64,000 bases of DNA from an uncultured Lachnospiraceae bacterium. GTDB lineage: Bacteria > Bacillota > Clostridia > Lachnospirales > Lachnospiraceae. This document shows positions 23,855 to 34,309 of the stretch, piece by piece. The first letter of the stretch is position 1, and every line of letters starts with the position of its first letter. A program made the position numbers and the translations under genes. Location: NCBI GenBank assembly GCA_949840465.1, contig CATKXE010000001.1, positions 1 to 64,000 on the forward strand, in the 5' to 3' direction. Below the pieces are notes generated by a model that saw only the letters and a list, made by a program, of their open reading frames with translations, was not told where the DNA came from and searched no databases.

Positions 23855-26800
23855 TCATCTCTCCTTCCTTCTCACAATCTGCCGCAGGATCTCCGGGTCT
23901 TTGATCTTCCCATCCTCTGCCAGCATCGCAACCTTTGACAGGATTTCCGCCGTCTTCGGATCCTCGTCCAAAAATGGAAGATACACCTTTCCTCTTTTTG
24001 CGCTGTGTACGGCGACAATATGGATCGTCCCGCCGCCGGACTGATGTATGACGCCGCTTCCTAAATGCACGCTGTAATGGTTCATCCCGCCTTTGATATC
24101 CGCGAAATGCTCCTGCACCGACACATTAGAAAGTTTCATCAGCCGGCACGTATACTCCACGATCGTCTTTCTCAGCTCCATGGTGGAGAAGGACGTCACC
24201 GGATCCACCCCGCCCACATAGGCAGTGCTTACCGCCAGATCCACGTCCCGCATCGTCTCGGAGAAGGTAACCGGGTCTATATCCCTGATCCGAACTTTTT
24301 TTCCATCCTTTCGGGAGCAGAAGGACACATACTCAATGGACGGTGCCTCAATATCGCCGGGCGAGAACCAGTCTGCCTCCGCATACAAATTCACGATCAA
24401 ATTGTCTTTATAATATACTTTTTCCAGACCGCTTTCATAGCCCGCATTCCACTTTCTGCCCCTTAATGCAGCGGCCGCCTTCTTAGCCTGAATCTGATAC
24501 CCCGAATATCTTCTGGATTCAGACATATCCAGTTCATCCTCTAATTTAAGATACAGCTCTCTAAAGACCTGCTTAAAGGGCTGTACAATTCCTGCCTCAT
24601 AAATCTGCTCCTGAAAAACCTGCCACACCTGATGCTCATACAAATCATAAACGTGGGCGATACGCACCGTATTCGCCTTTCCCTCCGGCTCCTGTTCCCC
24701 AAAGTTTCCGTCCCTGTAAAACCCAATCTCCTCTTTGCTTACCAGCACCAGCTTATCCAACATAGGGGATACGATCGGATTACGCATCATGATTCCCAGT
24801 TCTTCCCGGGAAAATTCCGTCCGCTCCTCCATTGCCTGCTCCAGCATCTTTCTGGAACGCTTATACTGCTCGCTCCACCGGTTGTGGATCTCTTTTAAAT
24901 GCAGAACCCTCTCATCCTTTTTCAATACAGCGGGAATGGTTTTCTGTTTCTTTTTGTTTTTCCGAATGCAGATCTCATTCCTTCCCTGCGCGTCAATCTC
25001 AATCCATGCCTCTACGCAATCTTTTTCACCCTCCCTGCCCATTAAAATCTGAGGAGACAGCACGTCCTCATTCTGCCGCACTTCCTCGCTCTCCATCATC
25101 CAGGACAGACGGGCCACGGTCTCAAACCGGGAATTTCGCGCCAGATTCATCAGCGCCATTTCCGCCGCGCGCTTCTCACTGGCCTGACGTTGGGAGCCGA
25201 ACTTTTTTGATTCCTTCAAAAACTGTTGGACAAATAAATACCGCTCCAAAAGGTCTGCATCCCCTTCCAGAGGGCAGATGCAGTATGCATTCAGGGCGTC
25301 CTTGTTCCGCTTTTCCACAACTTCTTTTTTCCAGGCTTCCCTGCCCTTCTTCCCCAGAGAGGCATCCGCATACTTCCTTGCCCTTGTGTGGAATGAATTT
25401 TCGCACAGGAATCTGGATGCCTTATAAAGCATCTGGAAACGCTTTTCACCCAGAGACTCATACACGCTCCTGCACCATTCCATGTCAAATGCACCGTCGT
25501 ACAAATCCTCCGGTTCGAGCTGCGTATATTTTGCGATCTCCGCCTTTTTCTGTTTCAGGTCATACTGTTTCATATGGGCGGTAAAATAATAGCAGGCTTC
25601 CTTAAACCCATCCCATTTTAGCACCTCTTTGACTGCCTCAATCCACTGTGGAGCCAGCATAGCCACCTCCACCAGCCGCTCTTCCTTAACGTGCGCTGCG
25701 GCAAGCGTTTCTGCATCATTGCCGGACGTAGGGTAGCAATGCCGGATCACATTGGAAAACACGATATTCCGGTCATCCCCGGATGCCTGCCTGCGGATGT
25801 CCTCCCCTTCCAGCACCTGCAGAGCCAAAATCAGATATTTCACGCCCCGGATAACCACAAGCCCCTCCACATAATCTGTAACCGCTGTTTTTTCGTTCAG
25901 GCGTTGACATTCCATAGCAAGCAATGTATCTGTAATCGTATCCAAAGCATTCCGAAGGCATTCAATCACCCCTGTACCGCAATGATACCGGGTAGGGCGG
26001 TAGTCCTCAATGTCAAGATGCGGCTTTCCCAAAAATCCCCTGCCTTCAAAATAAGCATCCCGGAAAGCTTCGCTGAGCTGCCCCCTGTTCCTTCTGTAAT
26101 AATACCCGCGGTCTTCCTCCATGTGGTTGTCCATGATCCCTTCATAGAGCGCCTCCACAGGCAGCATACCAAGGAGTACCGCCCTGGCAAGGAGCAGGGG
26201 CGCAATCGTGGGCAGGCTTAACGCCCCGGAATCATTGCCCAGATTGTATTTGTTATACACTTCTAAAATGAGCGGAAAATATTTCCGAAAATGCCCGTCC
26301 TCACACTGCAATAAATGCAGCTGCTCCCGCAAAAACAAAATGCTCCGGCTGGAGGTCACTGCATGGGTCTCCTCCACGCCGTCATACCGCTTTTTCTTAT
26401 AGTTCAGATATTTACCATACCGTGTAAGCATCTGTAAAATCCTGGCTGAATGCCCGGCAAAATCCATATTTTCCAGGATCTCCGCATAGTAATGCCGCAA
26501 AATGCTCTCGAAATGGCCGGCATACGGAATGCTATTCCATTCCTCCCGCTCCAGTGTAAACATCTCTGATTTTGCATCCGTCACTTTTTCCAGATAAACC
26601 GAATCATAGGTAGTCTCCAACAGAAACCGGAGTTCAAAAACAGTTTCCGGGGACAGAGCGTCCTTCTCAAAATACTGTTTCCACGTATCCGCAAGCGGCA
26701 GGGCTGCAAGACCCTTTTCCCCATGGTTCACAGGGTAAAAGCTTCTGTCCCTGACCTGCCTGTATTCATATCCCGTATAGTACTCCTCATCCTCATGGCT

Positions 26801-28798
26801 GGCGATACGGGCGCCCCAGCGCCGGATATAATCCAGCACCTGCTTTTTATTCCAGGGAAACACGGACTTTAAATCCACATGCTTTTCTTTTTTGAGCAGT
26901 CCCTTTTCCGTAACCTGCAGAAATTGCGGGGATTCCATTTCATAAACAGATTTTCGTCTATACAGGCCAAACCCCTCTTCCTTCCCTTTCATGTCCAAGG
27001 GAACCAGAATGTCCGGCATCTTACCCTCTTCTCCCATGGTTTGGAACGGCGGCTCCTCTTTTTCGCATTCTTCGGCGCCTCCCTCTCCCACAAAGAATGT
27101 AGCTCTCTTTTTACGCAATTCCATGGCCGATTCCCGAATGGTCTTGATTGCAGACTCTTTCAGACGGTGATAGCTGGCTCTCACCACATCCCTGTCCTGA
27201 GATGCAAGCACATCCACGATATACGCCCGCGCTTTCGCCTTCTTTGTCTTCAGCCTGCCTTCGAGCTGCAGGATATCCTCCCCGGTAAGTGTGCTTTCCC
27301 GATACTCCTGGACGATCCATTTTCCAAGCGCATCATTGGAGGAAATGATCTCCTTTAGCATAAAACTTTTTCTCTTTGCTTCGGACGCCAACCGGAACAG
27401 TTTTCCCATAAAAAAATCCAGATCTTTCGTTCTCAGAGAAGATGCGACATACGGAAGGAATTTCTCCACCATCTCTGTGGACGGATATTTGTCAAGAAGA
27501 TAGAACAGGCAATAGCACAGGCTGTCTTTTGTAAGCGTCGTCTCAAACCATTCAAAGCCTTTTGAAGAATATACTTTCTTACTGCCCACGGACGGCAGGA
27601 AACCCCATATCTGTGCATAAAGCTTTTCCGTCTGTCCTTTCGTCAAATGCAGTTTTTCTATATCCTTTCCCATGCGGACACACTCGGAGTAGAACAACGC
27701 GAGAATCCACTCGTCGTCCCCGAATTTTTCCGGAAAGTCCAGATAGTTTCCCACATTAAAGCTGTTTGTGAGACGCAGATAGACCAATGCGCTCGCCACC
27801 ACATACCGGCGGCCGCTTTGAAGCAGCAGGCAGGCTTCTTTGATTGCCTCTTCTACATCAAACGCCCCTTTACAGTACAGCGCAATATAAATATCCAGCG
27901 GATTTTCTGATTTTTCAAAGGCTTCCCTGCGCATGTTCTCCTGCCCGGATTTCTCTAATCCCCGCAAATCCAATGTTTCGGCTTCGGGCAGATAACAGCG
28001 GATATGTTCAAAGATATATCGGACGTCCTTTTCTTTCACCTCCTGATATCCAATGCCGATCCAGGTCAGCACTGCCCGCTGGACAGAAGAAAATCGGAGC
28101 AGGTTTTCCCTTTCAATTACATCCAATGTCCTTCGGAAGAAATCCACAGTATTTTCATCCGCAGTTTCTACAATGCTCTGCCGCAGCCCTTCCTGCAGCC
28201 TTGCCGCCAGAAATACCTGTAACAGTATCTGCTGCAGTTCCTGATTGCCGCTTTGCTCCACGGCAATGATAACGCCTCTTGTCAGGACAGCCGTATTATT
28301 TTCACTTGTCAGGACGTCCCTGCAATATTGGACGGCCTCGGGATCCTCCGCCAATAATTCCGAGGCAACCACCGGAGAAAAGTCCGCCCCGTAAAACAAA
28401 TCCCGGTATTCCCCATACACCAAATCCTTCATGGACATTCCTGAGCCATAGAACCAGTAAAAGCAAGCGATTGCCCGAAAGATTTTTCCCTTATAACGTG
28501 AAAATTTTTTGCTTCTTACATCCATACGGACCAGCCCGTCATTACAGGTATATTCCTGAATATGGCGCAGATATCTGCAGAGCTTCTCATAATGTTCTCC
28601 CAGAAGGCCCTGAAATTGCTTCTGCCGCTCCAAAAAGATTCCCACATCCTCCGGAAGTTCCGCCTCATAATTTGAAACAAATAGATAGTCGTGTTCCTCT
28701 ATATATTTCATATATTGTTTTTCCAAATCCGTACATTTTGAAACATTGCGTGTTTTGTTATATTCCCTCAGACGGGAAATCAGCTCTTTTTGATTCAT
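23855..28798 (-). CDS. Giant DUF4132 domain-containing protein (1647 aa)
   Basis: C-terminal MRDVDLAVSTAYVGGVDPVTSFSTMELRKTIVEYTCRLM...LGSGVIHQSGGGTIHIVAVHSAKRGKVYLPFLDEDPKTAEILSKVAMLAED is typical of DUF4132 proteins. Confidence 0.85.
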   Translation of the reverse strand: MNQKELISRLREYNKTRNVSKCTDLEKQYMKYIEEHDYLFVSNYEAELPEDVGIFLERQKQFQGLLGEHYEKLCRYLRHIQEYTCNDGLVRMDVRSKKFSRYKGKIFRAIACFYWFYGSGMSMKDLVYGEYRDLFYGADFSPVVASELLAEDPEAVQYCRDVLTSENNTAVLTRGVIIAVEQSGNQELQQILLQVFLAARLQEGLRQSIVETADENTVDFFRRTLDVIERENLLRFSSVQRAVLTWIGIGYQEVKEKDVRYIFEHIRCYLPEAETLDLRGLEKSGQENMRREAFEKSENPLDIYIALYCKGAFDVEEAIKEACLLLQSGRRYVVASALVYLRLTNSFNVGNYLDFPEKFGDDEWILALFYSECVRMGKDIEKLHLTKGQTEKLYAQIWGFLPSVGSKKVYSSKGFEWFETTLTKDSLCYCLFYLLDKYPSTEMVEKFLPYVASSLRTKDLDFFMGKLFRLASEAKRKSFMLKEIISSNDALGKWIVQEYRESTLTGEDILQLEGRLKTKKAKARAYIVDVLASQDRDVVRASYHRLKESAIKTIRESAMELRKKRATFFVGEGGAEECEKEEPPFQTMGEEGKMPDILVPLDMKGKEEGFGLYRRKSVYEMESPQFLQVTEKGLLKKEKHVDLKSVFPWNKKQVLDYIRRWGARIASHEDEEYYTGYEYRQVRDRSFYPVNHGEKGLAALPLADTWKQYFEKDALSPETVFELRFLLETTYDSVYLEKVTDAKSEMFTLEREEWNSIPYAGHFESILRHYYAEILENMDFAGHSARILQMLTRYGKYLNYKKKRYDGVEETHAVTSSRSILFLREQLHLLQCEDGHFRKYFPLILEVYNKYNLGNDSGALSLPTIAPLLLARAVLLGMLPVEALYEGIMDNHMEEDRGYYYRRNRGQLSEAFRDAYFEGRGFLGKPHLDIEDYRPTRYHCGTGVIECLRNALDTITDTLLAMECQRLNEKTAVTDYVEGLVVIRGVKYLILALQVLEGEDIRRQASGDDRNIVFSNVIRHCYPTSGNDAETLAAAHVKEERLVEVAMLAPQWIEAVKEVLKWDGFKEACYYFTAHMKQYDLKQKKAEIAKYTQLEPEDLYDGAFDMEWCRSVYESLGEKRFQMLYKASRFLCENSFHTRARKYADASLGKKGREAWKKEVVEKRNKDALNAYCICPLEGDADLLERYLFVQQFLKESKKFGSQRQASEKRAAEMALMNLARNSRFETVARLSWMMESEEVRQNEDVLSPQILMGREGEKDCVEAWIEIDAQGRNEICIRKNKKKQKTIPAVLKKDERVLHLKEIHNRWSEQYKRSRKMLEQAMEERTEFSREELGIMMRNPIVSPMLDKLVLVSKEEIGFYRDGNFGEQEPEGKANTVRIAHVYDLYEHQVWQVFQEQIYEAGIVQPFKQVFRELYLKLEDELDMSESRRYSGYQIQAKKAAAALRGRKWNAGYESGLEKVYYKDNLIVNLYAEADWFSPGDIEAPSIEYVSFCSRKDGKKVRIRDIDPVTFSETMRDVDLAVSTAYVGGVDPVTSFSTMELRKTIVEYTCRLMKLSNVSVQEHFADIKGGMNHYSVHLGSGVIHQSGGGTIHIVAVHSAKRGKVYLPFLDEDPKTAEILSKVAMLAEDGKIKDPEILRQIVRRKER

Positions 28799-28921
28799 AC
28801 CTCCGCGTATTCCTTTCTGCTGTCTTCTCTATCTTTTTTCATCCGTACAAGCTATGGTTCCGGCATAACAGCTCTTCAGGCATTGCAGGCGGCAGTGCAT
28901 TGGATTTCATTCCCGGCGCCC

Positions 28922-29371
28922 TTACCACATCCGCCCGGCCAGCATGACAAGGCGGATCAGCGCCACTTCATCCCCGTCCTTGATATCCAGCTTTTCTTCC
29001 AGCGCCAGGCATTCCTTTCCATTGAGGTACACACGGAACAATCCGTCTTTAAAATCCTGCAGCATCACCCGGATCGCCTGCTCCAAATCTCCCATATTTT
29101 CCTGATAGGATTCTGAAAACCGGACTCTGCCCAGAGCTGCCTGCTGCCCGATTTCCTCTTTGGAAAGTAAATCCCTCCCGGAATTGAAACCGCCATCCTG
29201 CTGTCCGTCTGCCCTTCCCTGGCTTCGCTTACGGAACTCGGAAACCGTCATTTCCGCCAAAAGTTCTTCCAACGTAGAAACGGCAGGGATCTCTAATGAC
29301 TCCCTGCCTAATTCCCGCAGACTGGAAGCCTTTTTTCGAATTACATTCAGCCTCATCCGCTTATCCTCCAT
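28922..29371 (-). CDS. Hypothetical protein with possible beta-grasp (ThiS/MoaD-like) C-terminus
   Basis: VYLNGKECLALEEKLDIKDGDEVALIRLVMLAGRMW; same strand, 123 bp upstream of the DUF4132 gene. Confidence 0.65.
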   Translation of the reverse strand: MEDKRMRLNVIRKKASSLRELGRESLEIPAVSTLEELLAEMTVSEFRKRSQGRADGQQDGGFNSGRDLLSKEEIGQQAALGRVRFSESYQENMGDLEQAIRVMLQDFKDGLFRVYLNGKECLALEEKLDIKDGDEVALIRLVMLAGRMW

Positions 29372-29460
29372 CCTTCATTCTATAATTTTTAACTTTTTCT
29401 CCGCTTGCCGATTTTTTAAAGTTATGTGTCATAACCGCATCTTTGACTCCCATAAAATAC

Positions 29461-29505
29461 AAAGCGGCGCTTCTCCCTGATTTTACAAGGACGGCGCCGC
29501 TTTTT
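29461..29505. terminator. Hairpin terminator
   Basis: AAAGCGGCGC...GCGCCGCTTTTT. Confidence 0.6.
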
Positions 29506-29633
29506 AAGCCGTTATAACTGCTATATGGAAAACCCGGCTTACAATTTCTGTTTGCTTGTTGGTTTTCCTTTGGCTGGAAGTTTTTCTAAAGTCAAAACAT
29601 TCAGATTCTATGATTTTGAAAACCATCTTCCTT

Positions 29634-31718
29634 TTACTGAACTTCCACCGTATACTCACATTTCTCTTCCCTATGCAGCGTAGTCGCGGAAGCTGTTGCA
29701 GAAATCGTAGCAGTTCCCGCCCCTACGATATGGACTGTGCCGGTAGCCGCATCTACTGTAGCTACTGCCGGGTCGCTGCTTGCGTAGGTAACCTTGCTGT
29801 CATTAACCTGTCCCCAGGCTGTAATCGTAAAGTCCGGCGCTCCCACTGCCTTAACGATCTTATCCGTGCCTGATTCGATGCAGAAATCAACTTGCGGCAA
29901 TAACTCCGGGCCGGCGCTGCTGCTGACTGACAGACTTCCTATGGAGCCGCCGCCTCCGGTACTTCCGCCGGCACTTCCTCCGGTGTTGCTTCCACCCCCA
30001 CCGTTTCCGCCGCCCGGATTGTTTACCGGCGGCTGATTCGTATTTCCAGTATCCTTAGGCTGAATCACCATCGTATACTTTATCGTTGTCCTCACATAAG
30101 CATCTGTCTCCTCCGCTATTGCCTGAATAACTACGGATACTGCCTCTGTTGCCCCTGTATCGTTCAAATGAATCAGAGCGGCATTATTGCCTAATTCTGC
30201 TTTACGTTCTATCGTAGCAGCCGTCGGATTCGAACTTACAAAATTAACCGTCTCACCAATATTTCCTTCCACTTTTACTACAAGAGTGTCCCCTGCCTTA
30301 CCTGCAGGTTGAGAAACAAAATGAAAACCTGTTTGCTCTGGTCTGTATTTTACAGGGGATGTCGGCACAGGCTTCGTACCTAAATCTGCCTTACCTGGAA
30401 TATATCTGGTTCCATTGCCTATAACATATGACCCGTCCTGCTGCCGTTGTGCACCGACTAAAAAGAACTCTCCGTTTTTTCCAGAGACATGCTTCCCCAT
30501 ATCCACCAGATAATTTTTTCCGTCAATACGCACAATATTCCACGTCCCCGGCGTGCCGTTCACTGTTCCTTCTACAGTGCAACATCTCGTCCCCTTCTCC
30601 GGCGCTCCAAAAGTTCGATCGCAGAAATACTGAAACGCCTCTGTTAATTTGCCTTCCGCAGAATACTTGCAAAGTTCATCTCTAAATCCACACAGTATTT
30701 CATAATCTGACATTCCTTTTGTCTGATTATATTGATCTAAAATGCTATCGATTCCGGTTTTTGAATCTGAAATTCCGTCCGCCCATATCGATTCCGGGTT
30801 ATCCGGAGTATTAAGCCCCCTATAAGATTCTTTTACTGCCAATGTAAACACAAAATGTGCCGACTTATATTGTGTCGTAACATTATCAGAATTAAAATCA
30901 TATTTATAGGACCCCTTGTCAAACTCTTTAAATGACTGATCATACCAGAACAATTCCGAAGGGCAATCTTTTGAAAGACTCTCCATAATCTCTGGTATCA
31001 TCTTTTCCGCCTCTTCCTTCAGTACTTTCGCTTTCGCTTCCGTGTCAATATCATGAAATAGTACTGTAAATGCAGATGTCTGCTGAGCAGGAGCCTCGCC
31101 ATTAACCAGTTTTACTATTGCATTCTTTAATCCGTCATAGAGCGCCTTTCTGATTTCGCCTGACTGTAATTTAGGATCTTCCAGTGCCTTTTTTGTCTCT
31201 CTGATTTGCCATACCCATACTGAATCTGGAACAGACAGACTATAAGGCCATTTATATGAATCCTTTACGGCAAACCGAAAGATAAAGTCTGCTCTTGTAT
31301 CGCTAAATTGAACCTTTAAACCGTATGAGCCATTTTCGAGAACTTTCGATGCCTGATCATACCAAAATAAGTCCGCCGAACAATCCCTCAAAACAGCCGC
31401 CACAATCTCTGATTTCTTTCCTTCTACAGCTTTTCTCAATTCCTCATTCTCACAGTCAATTCCTATATTAAACTCGGCTTTCTCTGTTCCATCTGCCGCA
31501 CTGTCTCCATGAACCAACTCCGATATTTCTTTTTTTAATCCATCAGTTACTTCTTTGACAGCGGCCTTTAACTCGGCATCTGTATATTTTGGCGCGGCCG
31601 TCGCAGCCTTTGCCGCATACGCCGGAAGGCATGCCGTGACATTCACTCCGCTGGCTATCATTCCAACTGTCAATAAAGATGCCAGCCCCCGCCTGAAACG
31701 ATATTTCCATTCTTTCAT
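29634..31718 (-). CDS. Secreted repeat protein: duplicated N-terminal domain, transglutaminase-like remnant, Gly-rich linker, BIG2-like Ig domain
   Basis: Signal peptide; repeated DCSADLFWYDQ / DCPSELFWYDQ blocks; PGGGNGGGGSNTGGSAGG linker; C-terminal VTYASSDPAVATVDAATGTVHIVGAGTATISATAS. Confidence 0.85.
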   Translation of the reverse strand: MKEWKYRFRRGLASLLTVGMIASGVNVTACLPAYAAKAATAAPKYTDAELKAAVKEVTDGLKKEISELVHGDSAADGTEKAEFNIGIDCENEELRKAVEGKKSEIVAAVLRDCSADLFWYDQASKVLENGSYGLKVQFSDTRADFIFRFAVKDSYKWPYSLSVPDSVWVWQIRETKKALEDPKLQSGEIRKALYDGLKNAIVKLVNGEAPAQQTSAFTVLFHDIDTEAKAKVLKEEAEKMIPEIMESLSKDCPSELFWYDQSFKEFDKGSYKYDFNSDNVTTQYKSAHFVFTLAVKESYRGLNTPDNPESIWADGISDSKTGIDSILDQYNQTKGMSDYEILCGFRDELCKYSAEGKLTEAFQYFCDRTFGAPEKGTRCCTVEGTVNGTPGTWNIVRIDGKNYLVDMGKHVSGKNGEFFLVGAQRQQDGSYVIGNGTRYIPGKADLGTKPVPTSPVKYRPEQTGFHFVSQPAGKAGDTLVVKVEGNIGETVNFVSSNPTAATIERKAELGNNAALIHLNDTGATEAVSVVIQAIAEETDAYVRTTIKYTMVIQPKDTGNTNQPPVNNPGGGNGGGGSNTGGSAGGSTGGGGSIGSLSVSSSAGPELLPQVDFCIESGTDKIVKAVGAPDFTITAWGQVNDSKVTYASSDPAVATVDAATGTVHIVGAGTATISATASATTLHREEKCEYTVEVQ

Positions 31719-32038
31719 AGGTATACTCCTCTCCTTTATCTTGTGTTTACAGTAACTTTTTTCTACAAGATATAATACTACCTGAACTGAATAATGTCAA
31801 TGTAAACTTTTTTATTTCCACCTCTTCATACATAGCTCCCGGACTGAATATCAAAGATTTCATCGCATGCACGCATCCCTAAATCGCCTGGTTTTTCAGA
31901 GCCAGCACATTTTCTTCCCTCTTTATAAATAGGTACAATCTGTTTTGCAAAGGCCGTCCTGTAACACATTTCACCGCCTTTTTGCACCCTCTGGTCGAAA
32001 TGTACATTTTTTTTTCGTTTTTTTAGTCATTCGTGACA

Positions 32039-32067
32039 TTGTCTCTTCCGGTATTCTCCCGTATACT
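32039..32067 (+). promoter_or_regulatory. SigmaA-like promoter of the MsmX-like gene
   Basis: TTGTCT-N17-TATACT, 60 bp upstream of the ATG. Confidence 0.6.
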
Positions 32068-32127
32068 ATACCCCAGAACACGAAAACAAACAAAACAAAC
32101 GAAAACACTTCAAGGAGGCTATTTAAA

Positions 32128-33240
32128 ATGGCAAGTTTATCATTAAAGGGAATTCAGAAAATTTATCCAAATGGATTTCATGCAGTACAGGACTTCAATC
32201 TGGAGATTGAAGACAAAGAATTTATCATCTTCGTAGGACCATCCGGATGTGGAAAATCTACAACGCTTCGTATGGTAGCTGGTTTGGAAGACATCTCCGG
32301 CGGTACTCTCACAATCGACGGCAAGGTAATGAACGACGTTGAACCGAAAGACCGTGATATCGCAATGGTATTCCAGAACTACGCTCTGTATCCGCATATG
32401 ACAGTATACGACAACATGGCGTTTGGTCTGAAGCTCCGTAAAGTACCGAAGGACGAAATTGATAAGAAAGTTCGTGAAGCTGCAAGGATTCTTGATCTGG
32501 ATAAGCTGCTTGACCGTAAGCCGAAAGCTCTTTCCGGTGGTCAGAGACAGCGTGTTGCCATGGGACGTGCAATCGTACGTAACCCGAAGGTATTCCTGAT
32601 GGATGAGCCTCTTTCCAACTTGGATGCAAAACTGAGAGTTCAGATGCGTATCGAGATTTCCAAGATCCATGAGAGCCTGGGCGCTACAATCATCTACGTA
32701 ACACATGACCAGACAGAGGCTATGACTCTTGGTACCAGGATCGTTGTTATGAAAGATGGTATCGTACAGCAGGTAGATACTCCTCAGAACCTTTACAATA
32801 CACCTTGCAACTTGTTCGTAGCCGGATTCATTGGATCTCCGCAGATGAACTTCCTGGATGCGGTTGTGAATATTGCCGGCAATGATGTTACATTGAAGGT
32901 TGGCGACTATGTATTGAAAGTACCGGAGAGCAAGAAGCAGGCTTTGATTAATGGCAAATACAATGGCAAAACAGTTGTTCTTGGTATCCGCCCGGAAGAT
33001 GTACATGATTCCGAAGAATTTATCGCAGCTAATCCTGACAGCGTTGTAAAATCTACCGTTAAAGTTTACGAGCTGCTCGGCGCAGAAGTATATCTGTACT
33101 TCGATGTTGCAGGCACACAGATGACCGCACGTGTAAGCTCACGTACACCTCTGAGAACTGGCGATCAGGCTGTATTCGCTCTGGAAATGGAAAGAATCCA
33201 CCTCTTCGACAAAGAAACAGAGTTGACGATTACGAATTAA
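32128..33240 (+). CDS. MsmX/UgpC-type sugar ABC transporter ATPase (stand-alone)
   Basis: MASLSLKGIQKIYPNGFHAVQDFNLEI, GPSGCGKSTTLRMVAGLE, LSGGQRQRVAMGRAIVR, C-terminal OB/TOBE region. Confidence 0.95.
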   Translation: MASLSLKGIQKIYPNGFHAVQDFNLEIEDKEFIIFVGPSGCGKSTTLRMVAGLEDISGGTLTIDGKVMNDVEPKDRDIAMVFQNYALYPHMTVYDNMAFGLKLRKVPKDEIDKKVREAARILDLDKLLDRKPKALSGGQRQRVAMGRAIVRNPKVFLMDEPLSNLDAKLRVQMRIEISKIHESLGATIIYVTHDQTEAMTLGTRIVVMKDGIVQQVDTPQNLYNTPCNLFVAGFIGSPQMNFLDAVVNIAGNDVTLKVGDYVLKVPESKKQALINGKYNGKTVVLGIRPEDVHDSEEFIAANPDSVVKSTVKVYELLGAEVYLYFDVAGTQMTARVSSRTPLRTGDQAVFALEMERIHLFDKETELTITN

Positions 33241-33251
33241 TAGGTTACAAT

Positions 33252-33282
33252 AAAAAGGCTGTACGAGTGTGCAGCCTTTTTT
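33252..33282 (+). terminator. Intrinsic terminator
   Basis: AAAAAGGCTG...CAGCCTTTTTT. Confidence 0.85.
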
Positions 33283-33394
33283 GCTATCCTTTCCCGATAT
33301 ACGCTTTCCCTGCGGCAGGCTGTGCCCTGTCGGCACAAAGGAAACACGCCCCGGAAAGTTTACGAAAAGTACTTACGAAAGCAGGTAAGGCCCA

Positions 33395-34309
33395 ATGGAA
33401 TATTCCACACAGTTATGCTCCGCACTTAATGAATTGAAGCGGATCACCGGCATCAAGCTGGAAGCTGCGGCACAGACGCCGGAAGAGGAAGAACGTGTGC
33501 TGAATCAGATACGCTGTCTCTGTACCGCATACAAAGAAAAGTATAATAAAAATCATTTTTTAAAAACACTGATGACTCAGAATATGTCTTCCATCGAAGC
33601 CGCGGAACATGCCCAGCGCCTGCATATTGCCCCAGATGAGCGGCGCATCCTTTTTTTATTGGAGAAGAAAGGGCCGTTGGATGATACGGTGATAGAGATT
33701 TTAAAAAATCTGTTTCCGTCCCAGACAAAATCCTATCTGATTCCTATGACAGACTGCAGCATGGCAGTCCTGCGCCCTGTAAAATCCAATGAATCAGAGC
33801 ATGAACTTTCCAAGATCGCCCATATGATCGTGGACACCCTGAACATGGAGGCTCTGGCGCAAATACGGGTGTCATACAGCGCAGTGATGGGACATCTCAC
33901 GGAGCTTGGCGCTGCATGGCAGGAGACCAGCCTGGCTTTGAAGGTGGGGAAGCTTTTCTATTCTGAGCAGACTGTGTTCCCCTATAACCGTCTGGGAATC
34001 GGCAGGCTGGTATACCGGCTTCCTATCTCTATCTGCGAGGGTTTTCTACAGGAGGTTTTCGGGAATGAGATCCCTGAGGCTCTGGATGACGAGACGACTG
34101 CCACGATCAACCGCTTTCTCCAGAATAACCTGAATATCGCAGAGACTTCCAGACAGCTCCATATGCACAGGAACACTTTGATCTACCGTCTGGATCAGGT
34201 AGAAAAGCGTACAGGGCTTGATCTTCGAAAATTTGAAGATGCCATGACCTTCAAGATTGCTTCTCTGGTGATGAATTATCTACAGACAGAAAGGAATACA
34301 CAAACATGA
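33395..34309 (+). CDS. PucR/CdaR-type helix-turn-helix transcriptional regulator
   Basis: C-terminal FLQNNLNIAETSRQLHMHRNTLIYRLDQVEKRTGLDLRKFEDAM. Confidence 0.9.
   Translation: MEYSTQLCSALNELKRITGIKLEAAAQTPEEEERVLNQIRCLCTAYKEKYNKNHFLKTLMTQNMSSIEAAEHAQRLHIAPDERRILFLLEKKGPLDDTVIEILKNLFPSQTKSYLIPMTDCSMAVLRPVKSNESEHELSKIAHMIVDTLNMEALAQIRVSYSAVMGHLTELGAAWQETSLALKVGKLFYSEQTVFPYNRLGIGRLVYRLPISICEGFLQEVFGNEIPEALDDETTATINRFLQNNLNIAETSRQLHMHRNTLIYRLDQVEKRTGLDLRKFEDAMTFKIASLVMNYLQTERNTQT

Noticed and set aside
24832-25584. 250-aa + strand ORF inside the DUF4132 gene
   Set aside because: Antisense shadow ORF, Pro/Ser/Arg-rich, no recognisable motifs; the opposite strand encodes the real protein.
29372-29633. 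Possible missed gene between the Ubl-like ORF and the Ig-like protein
   Set aside because: No ORF with RBS; contains a terminator-like hairpin only.
32143-33006. 287-aa - strand ORF
   Set aside because: Antisense to the clear MsmX-like ATPase.
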